A stretch of DNA of 64,000 nucleotides from Omphalotus guepiniiformis (taxonomy: Eukaryota > Basidiomycota > Agaricomycetes > Agaricales > Omphalotaceae). Shown piece by piece: positions 58,666 through 64,000 of the stretch. The notes beneath the pieces were generated by a model, which searched no databases, was not told the DNA's origin, and saw nothing but the letters and a program-made list of their open reading frames with translations. Made by a program: the position numbers and the translations under genes. The stretch spans positions 868,001 through 932,000 of the forward strand of contig JAQOOI010000017.1 of NCBI GenBank assembly GCA_028554645.1, written 5' to 3'. The first letter of the stretch is position 1. The number at the start of each line of letters is the position of its first letter.

Positions 58666-60784
58666 TCAATAGGCGACATAGGCCACGCACAGCAAAGGAA
58701 ACCCTGCGTATAGCCCAAGCCAGAAAACGATATTACCCATGACTTTGTTTCGCCTAATGATTGGGATACGGCTAACAGCAATGAGAGGTATTTGGATAAG
58801 TTGCAGTGCAAAGAGGTATAACCTACAGACAGATACCTCAGTCATAAGCTCTACACAAAGTAGATAGACGTACCTAAACTTCTGCGTAACAACCACCATG
58901 ACCAACTCGTGTACACAAGCACTCAGCAGGAAAGTGAGGAACATGGCGGAGGTTTTGGACAGCTTGTAGCTGGCCATCGTAGAGGCATACACGTGCCGTA
59001 AGAGGAACATATGCACTGGTTTGTTCCATTTGCGTGAAAATTCGTCTTGAGAGGTCGAATTCCACTGTATGACATAGGTCAGCTCAGCGGCAACTAGAAG
59101 AACAGGATGATCATACCCAATCCCCATAGAACTGCCTATCTGCAAAACTGAGAGGGTAAGGGTGAGCAACAAGATCGGCTTGTCAGAAATCACAGATTTA
59201 CTATGAAAGTTCGGCAAATCCGTTACAGATACATTCTGTGAATGTAGGTGAGAGAGATGCAATGAACACTGACAAGATACACGTACCAAAGATGATATAA
59301 AATAGAAGGAGGTACGCAATCATGAAGGGAAGCGCAAGGTCGAGTAATGACCGCCAGAAAGATTGTTTGTATGTAGGCGTGAGAGGCAGAATAAAAGTTT
59401 CTGTGACAGTGTAGAGAAGGGCAAACGTTCCAAATGTAGCCACAGTCTTTTCGAAGACATAGAGCGGGCGAATTCTAATATTGATTGTACACATGTAATT
59501 CTCATCTAGATGAAGACAAAGTCGGGTCTTACCGGTCAGTCCTGGGGTACTCCAATTCGTACACCAGCGTCGGTATCAGCATATACACCGCGAAATTCTT
59601 GAGTGTGATGTTGTTCGGCCAAACGACGGTGAGCGGGCCAGAACTGACCAGTTCGCCCTGCATTTCCGAGTACTCCTTTGCAAGATTCGAAATCTCCTCG
59701 TTCGGATGGTCAACAAGGGGGTGAGGAGAAGCAAGTGAGGCTACAGCTTCATCCGTCTTCTTATCAGTCTCAGGCGTGTTCAATGAATTTAGGATGTCTT
59801 TGGTATTGGCGTTGATGACACCATTCGTATCCGACACGGCCGCCAGGCGTTTCCTCAGCGCAGTGGCTGTCGCGGGTTCGATAAAAGAGGCCTGTGTACC
59901 AGCTACGATAGGAGGAGTGCCGATTGGTGTAGTTTCACGGGTAGAATCTTGGGTGTCGGACCGGCCTGTAGCAAGATCGAGTTCGGCGCGGTGCTCTTTA
60001 GCAAAGGAGATAGCTTGATCCCAACCACCAGCCGACTCTGTAGCTTTACGGAGATGCTTGAGTACAATTTGAGATTGTTGCGATATATGTTGAAGATAGC
60101 CATTAACAGCCATATATGAGTGCATCTTCATAATCATGACGAGAGAGTGAAGAGTGAGGAATCCAGATTGTACCCATGGCCATTGCCTATCAAAAATTCA
60201 GTTAGTGTTCGCCGCCAGTGAAAAGAAAGATAGTACACACCTGTTGAACGTCCAGCTAATGGCGATAAATAATACCGACGTCTGCCATAAATGTTGAATT
60301 ACTACTCCCGTCCAATAGTACCGAATCCACCCTTTCGAAACAGCCTTCGCGAAAAGAACGCAAACAGCGGTACTTCCAACCAACACAGCGTCACTCAAGG
60401 CCAGAGTGACTGCATCTTTTGAGAGCATCGTCGCGAACACCAAATTAAGGGCATGTCCGTTCGTCTCGATACTACGGACGTATGTCCGCACTGTGAATAT
60501 GAATATAGATATCCAGAAAAGAGTAAAGAATCCCTGGGAACGCAAATCTCAGCCATGAATAGGGTGAAGGATCATTTACACCAAACACGCACCCGGAACT
60601 CATTGGACACTGACGTCTCGTTGTTAATATCGAAAACTGACTGTCGCGGCGCGAATGTTATGAGCGCGCGCAGTCTTTTTGAATCTTTGGAGCGGAATGG
60701 CCTGGAGACATACAACGTCCCATCTGTAGTCTTGAAACCTCCACTTGCTGTTCGAGCTGGAACTTGGAGACCATCTATGGGCAT
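58666..60784 (-). CDS. Sterol O-acyltransferase (ARE/SOAT, MBOAT family)
   Basis: The enzyme esterifies ergosterol with acyl-CoA in the ER membrane to form steryl esters for lipid droplets. The ATG at 60782-60784 starts MPIDGLQVPARTASGGF. Next are RLRALITFAPRQSVFDINNE, a membrane exon GFFTLFWISIFIFTVRTYVR, LALSDAVLVGSTAVCVLFAK and YYWTGVVIQHLWQTSVLFIA. HSYMAVNGYL and a cytosolic loop lead to LVYELEYPRTDRIRPLYVFE. Across a tiny exon the motif FADRQFYGDWWNSTSQDEFS (FYxDWWN) is complete, then RKWNKPVHMFLLRHVYASTM and the catalytic His region LTFLLSACVHELVMVVV. It ends GFPLLCVAYVAY-stop at 58666. About eight transmembrane segments; all signature motifs present. Confidence 0.92.
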
Positions 60785-61133
60785 CCTGTGAAGGTCAGAT
60801 AGATTGAGGACAGCGTCCAGCAGACTCGGTCGTAGGTGATGGCTGTGCGCTGTACAGTCTGAATAGAATCAAAATTGCAATAAAGGAACGGCCCATAGCC
60901 GGCGACGTCATTTTTTCCAATTATTACCGCTGCGCACTCTTACAGTTTCAAGATCCTGTTCCAGCGAAAGTAGGACAAGTGTACTGTGTAAGGGTATTGT
61001 CTGCGACTGGGAAGCTTTACTCGATTGAGAAACAGTCACGACGTTGACTCGTTCATTCCATTTCAGGTAAAGTAAGAATACATGCATGAGGTGTGAACCA
61101 ATGTTCAAGGAAAATAACATGTATCGTCCATTC
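60785..61133. other. Upstream region of the sterol acyltransferase
   Basis: Promoter region; open frames here lack motifs. Confidence 0.5.
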
Positions 61134-61702
61134 AAAGCATCATCTCCACTATCAATTGACCCTGTTAACGAATAATCACGCTGCGCTTTAACAGGTGTCT
61201 ACTTCTCAATGCACACACCCATCTCCCCATCACCAACATTAGCACCCTTCATTTTCACCATACCTCCCCCTCTCCTTCCTTTCCTTCCCACCATATACTC
61301 TGCCAAATATACCCCCGCAACGCAGCTTCACGAACCAGATCTCGACATTCGATTACACCCCACTCATCCATTTACTTAGTCTTACATATACTACACGTAC
61401 ATTACTTTCTCTTTCGTCCTGCGGAGCGTGCCCTGGCATCAGTCATCCAAGGGACTATGCACGTCAAACACCCCATCGACTTAACGCACGCACCCAATCT
61501 CCAAGTGGCCGCCAAAAACGGGCTAAGGAATGCCCGGCTCGTCGGGGGACGTAGTCCGTCGACGAGGCTTCCGGCACATGGGCCGCAGGGAGGCACTGGG
61601 CCTCTTGGTAGATAACAGTAGTAGATGTGCATCATAGGCTTAATGGGCCTCCGCACAATAAAATGATTAAAAAAAAAAAAAAAAAAAAAAGCATCATCTC
61701 CA
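61134..61702 (+). mobile_element. Poly(A)-tailed retroposed insertion with 15-bp target-site duplication
   Basis: AAAGCATCATCTCCA occurs at 61134-61148 and again at 61688-61702. Between them lies a sequence of about 540 bases whose 3' end is a run of 22 A (61669-61690) directly joined to the second copy, with AATAAAA just before it (61657-61663). This is the classic layout of target-primed reverse transcription. The 3' half is GC-rich and folds into a strong stem (CTCGTCG 61538-61544 with CGACGAG 61560-61566), as in many LINE or SINE tails. No pol III A/B box was recognised and no long frame is present, so it may be a LINE 3' fragment or another retrocopy. Confidence 0.82.
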
Positions 61703-62176
61703 TAGGAAAAGTAAAGCAGACACTCTGCAAGAACGGAAATTGTTGATATAGCCGGGTAGTTTAACGACCAGACACACGTAAAAGAGAAAGTGTAAGGCGT
61801 AGATAAATCCGGCGAAAGAACATAGATAGTAGGATAAATCAATCACACGTTGAGGCAAAGAGGTGAAAACACGATACTGGTATTTCTGGAAGAATGGTGA
61901 TGGTGGCAAGAAGAGAGGTACTGGTCGAAGAATCGAAAATATGGAACCCTACCTCTGTTTGGTCAAGTTTGTTTCGGACGCGCGGGTCCCTCTCGGCTGG
62001 GCGAACAGACAGATAATTCTCTATTGAATTCATGGATAAACTCGAAACAGCCGCATAAAAATTTGTGCATTGTCGCTTTTTTAAAGCTCGAGCACACACA
62101 AAACTGTATTCATTCGCCGACATACTCACCAGACTAAAAGCTCAGTGCCACGCAGTTACTTCAGGTCGCAGTGCGC
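61703..62176. other. 3' flank of the HRT3-like gene
   Basis: Nothing recognised. Confidence 0.5.
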
Positions 62177-64000
62177 TCAAGCCGCGTAGGACCTGACTTT
62201 GGAGAACCAAAACGGCCTCTCGTGTTTAAGGGCTACAGGAGTCGCATCTCCTGTCTCCAAGTTGACAGAATCGTACGACTCTATGTCAAGTTTGTTCCAT
62301 CTTCCAGTTGGACGCGATCGAAGGGTCAGGTTCATGGTGAATATGTACCGGATAAGGGGTGCATGGTCAATGGATGATGAATGTCCGTGTCCGTGTCCGT
62401 GTGCATGCGAGGACGAAGCCGAATGTGAGGTAGAGAGCTCACCCGTGGATGTCCCACGTCCAACTTGAATCAAAGCGGCGACAGAGGAAGGCGATGAGAA
62501 GTCCACGGACGCTATTGAACGAGAGGATGCGTCGACCAGGTTTGACAGAATAATCGTGTTTCCGCTCAGATGCCAGTTGCCGAAGTACAGACCCTGTGTA
62601 CAGGTAAGTCATCATTCGAAGGACTAATGAGATGACATACCTTCATCCCTCGCAGAGTAGGTTTGAGCAATTGAATGACTTGAACCGGAGGGTGTTCCTC
62701 GTTGGTCAAAAGCGACATAACTTGCCCATTTGGGAAGAACCGGCTGGCAAGGGCAAAACATCAGTGCTCATTATACTTCGAGTGGCATCGAAAACAACCA
62801 ACAGGTATCTGTGATACGTGATCAAATGGGTTACCTGGAAAAATGACGCTTAGAGTGCTACAGTCAAAGCAGGCGTGGGTGCTTACGTTTACCCACGAAT
62901 TCTCACTTAGACCAGGCCGACTGAGGGATACCAATCAGGTAAGGGTATCATAAAAAGGCAGATGAACGTACATGTAATGACATACAGCAATGTACACGCC
63001 ATCCATTCGAACCCGAGGATGCTCAATGTACAATCGGCGATAGTCATATAAATATTGATCCAATAACTGAGTGAGAATGTCTCCTTCTAGTAGATCAGGT
63101 ATCTGTGGAGGTTTATAGGTCGCGTTGACCAATTCCCTAATAGTACAAATATAGATCAATTGCATGTATGAGCGTGAAGGGAAAGGACTAACCGCCAGAT
63201 GGATGTATCTAGAGTAACTACCCTTGCTTTTCGGTTGACCGCCGCAAACCGTTCTATTGACCTCGGGTCGAGTATCTTTAGAATGTAGATAATCACTTCG
63301 TCAGGGATCCTATTCAATGGTACAGGTTCGTGTTCATCCTCTGGCTCAAACACCAGCGTCTGAGGAAACCTGTCCACAATCGATGCTAGTGATCCCTTTG
63401 TGGCACCCGATGTAATTTTGCCATGCTCAGGTGAATGATCCTGAAGACCAAGAGTGTTCTCCAAACGCTTCGGAAGTCCCTCTAATGATGATCCGTCTTC
63501 ATCATGGACGATCTTTGCCTTCCCAGCAGGTGTCGTGTGAGCACCTCCCCGAGTAACGGATTCCTGCTGAAGTGCGAGGATAGCCGCAGTACGGTTCTCC
63601 TCGTGTTGGTAGGTCCTGTCGACGTTGGGATCCAGACGAAAAGCCTGACGATATAACGTCAACGCCTCATCAAACTCCCCGCGCTGTTCGCATTGTATTG
63701 CCTGACGATAGATAGCCACAGCAGATTCAAGTGCCCGTGAAAGTGAAGGCGTAGTACTGAGGTGTACAGTAGTAGTCCGCGCTTGTGTGGATGCACCAGA
63801 GGTAACAGGCTTGGAAAAATATGGTTCAAATGGTGTCTTCAGCCGAGGAAAAGTGGGAAGTTCAGCGACAGGTTTAGAGCCCGACGACTCTTGTGACAGT
63901 GAGCCAGTACTAGCAGTACCAGGGTCCTGCCCAAGGACTTCAGACTGTGCAGCCCTTCTCTTCAATTCCGATTTCCATTCTTCTCTGAATCTTCTGAGCT
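62177..64000 (-). CDS. FBXO9/HRT3/Pof7-type F-box protein, 5' end outside window
   Basis: The gene enters from the right edge (REEWKSELKRRAAQSEVLGQ). A TPR-like pair follows: ESAVAIYRQAIQCEQRGEFD and EALTLYRQAFRLDPNVDRTY. Then the F-box PLNRIPDEVIIYILKILDPR, SIERFAAVNRKARVVTLDTS and IWR. Smaller exons give ELVNATYKPPQIPDLLEGDI, YRRLYIEHPRVRMDGVYIAV, TYHRYLRFFPNGQVMSLLTN, IQLLKPTLRMKGLYFGNWHL and, last, FTMNLTLRSRPTGRWNKLDI with HERPFWFSKVRSYAA-stop at 62177. The order TPR, F-box, then the RFFPNG and GLYFGNW beta-rich block is that of FBXO9/Hrt3/Pof7, an SCF adaptor. A His/Gly repeat (HAHGHGHGHSSS) sits in the last exon. Only the N-terminal few dozen residues should be missing. Confidence 0.9.

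Noticed and set aside
61531..61620. GC-rich hairpin as a possible SRP, RNase P or other structural RNA gene
   Set aside because: No conserved core sequence of these RNAs was seen; the position just before a poly(A) tail with target-site duplication fits a retroelement end better.
61402..61842. 146-codon minus-strand open frame over the poly(A) tract
   Set aside because: It is composed partly of a Phe run from the antisense of the A22 tract; the region is a retroposed insertion.

Overview
The window is nuclear DNA from a filamentous basidiomycete, most likely an Agaricomycete. Genes are dense on both strands. They are split by many introns of about 45-60 bases with GT..AG ends, and small exons interrupt even short proteins. 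The gene content fits this lineage: a FunK1-type fungal kinase, F-box proteins, a TAM-type methyltransferase, a Clr2-type silencing protein, a DNMT5-type DNA methyltransferase/SNF2 fusion, and an EF-hand/ZZ protein. No rRNA, tRNA or CRISPR array was recognised.

1-16 kb: the 5' part of a membrane-anchored protein resembling O-fucosyltransferases, PEX7 divergent from a class II sirtuin, a secreted GH16 beta-glucanase with an abrupt C-terminus, two adjacent genes sharing a BED-like CX2C-HX3C zinc-binding motif (one copy in the first, three in the second), an EFM7-like methyltransferase, an F-box protein and CRIPT.

16-24 kb is the most rearranged stretch. A secreted FMN-dependent dehydrogenase runs at its 3' end into an antisense, truncated copy of a TRAPPII Trs65-like gene. 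A complete FunK1 kinase gene follows. A second, inverted Trs65-like copy comes next; it has lost its start codon, carries two nonsense codons, has an internal deletion and is frameshifted. The two Trs65 relics thus form an inverted repeat around FunK1.

24-42 kb: an FAD monooxygenase, a large EF-hand/ZZ-finger protein, a roughly 7 kb DNMT5 gene (DNA methyltransferase, zinc cluster, SNF2 ATPase with RING) with a good match to a PCNA-binding PIP box at its N-terminus, and a CTD-interacting-domain (CID) protein divergent from the tiny PET117 gene.

42-64 kb: an F-box/LRR-like protein, a TAM methyltransferase rebuilt from many small exons, ubiquitin-eS31 divergent from RFC3, TRAPPC12, a MITE-like inverted-repeat element, a KAR9-like protein with a C-terminal GAS2-related segment, a Clr2-like silencing factor, a sterol O-acyltransferase, a poly(A)-tailed retroposed insertion with a 15-bp target-site duplication, and the 3' part of an FBXO9/HRT3/Pof7-type F-box gene.

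Most genes are housekeeping (peroxisome import, replication, vesicle tethering, COX assembly, sterol ester synthesis). DNMT5 and Clr2 add two gene-silencing factors about 16 kb apart. Exon joins were worked out by hand from splice consensus and reading frame, so boundaries without an explicit splice argument are approximate.
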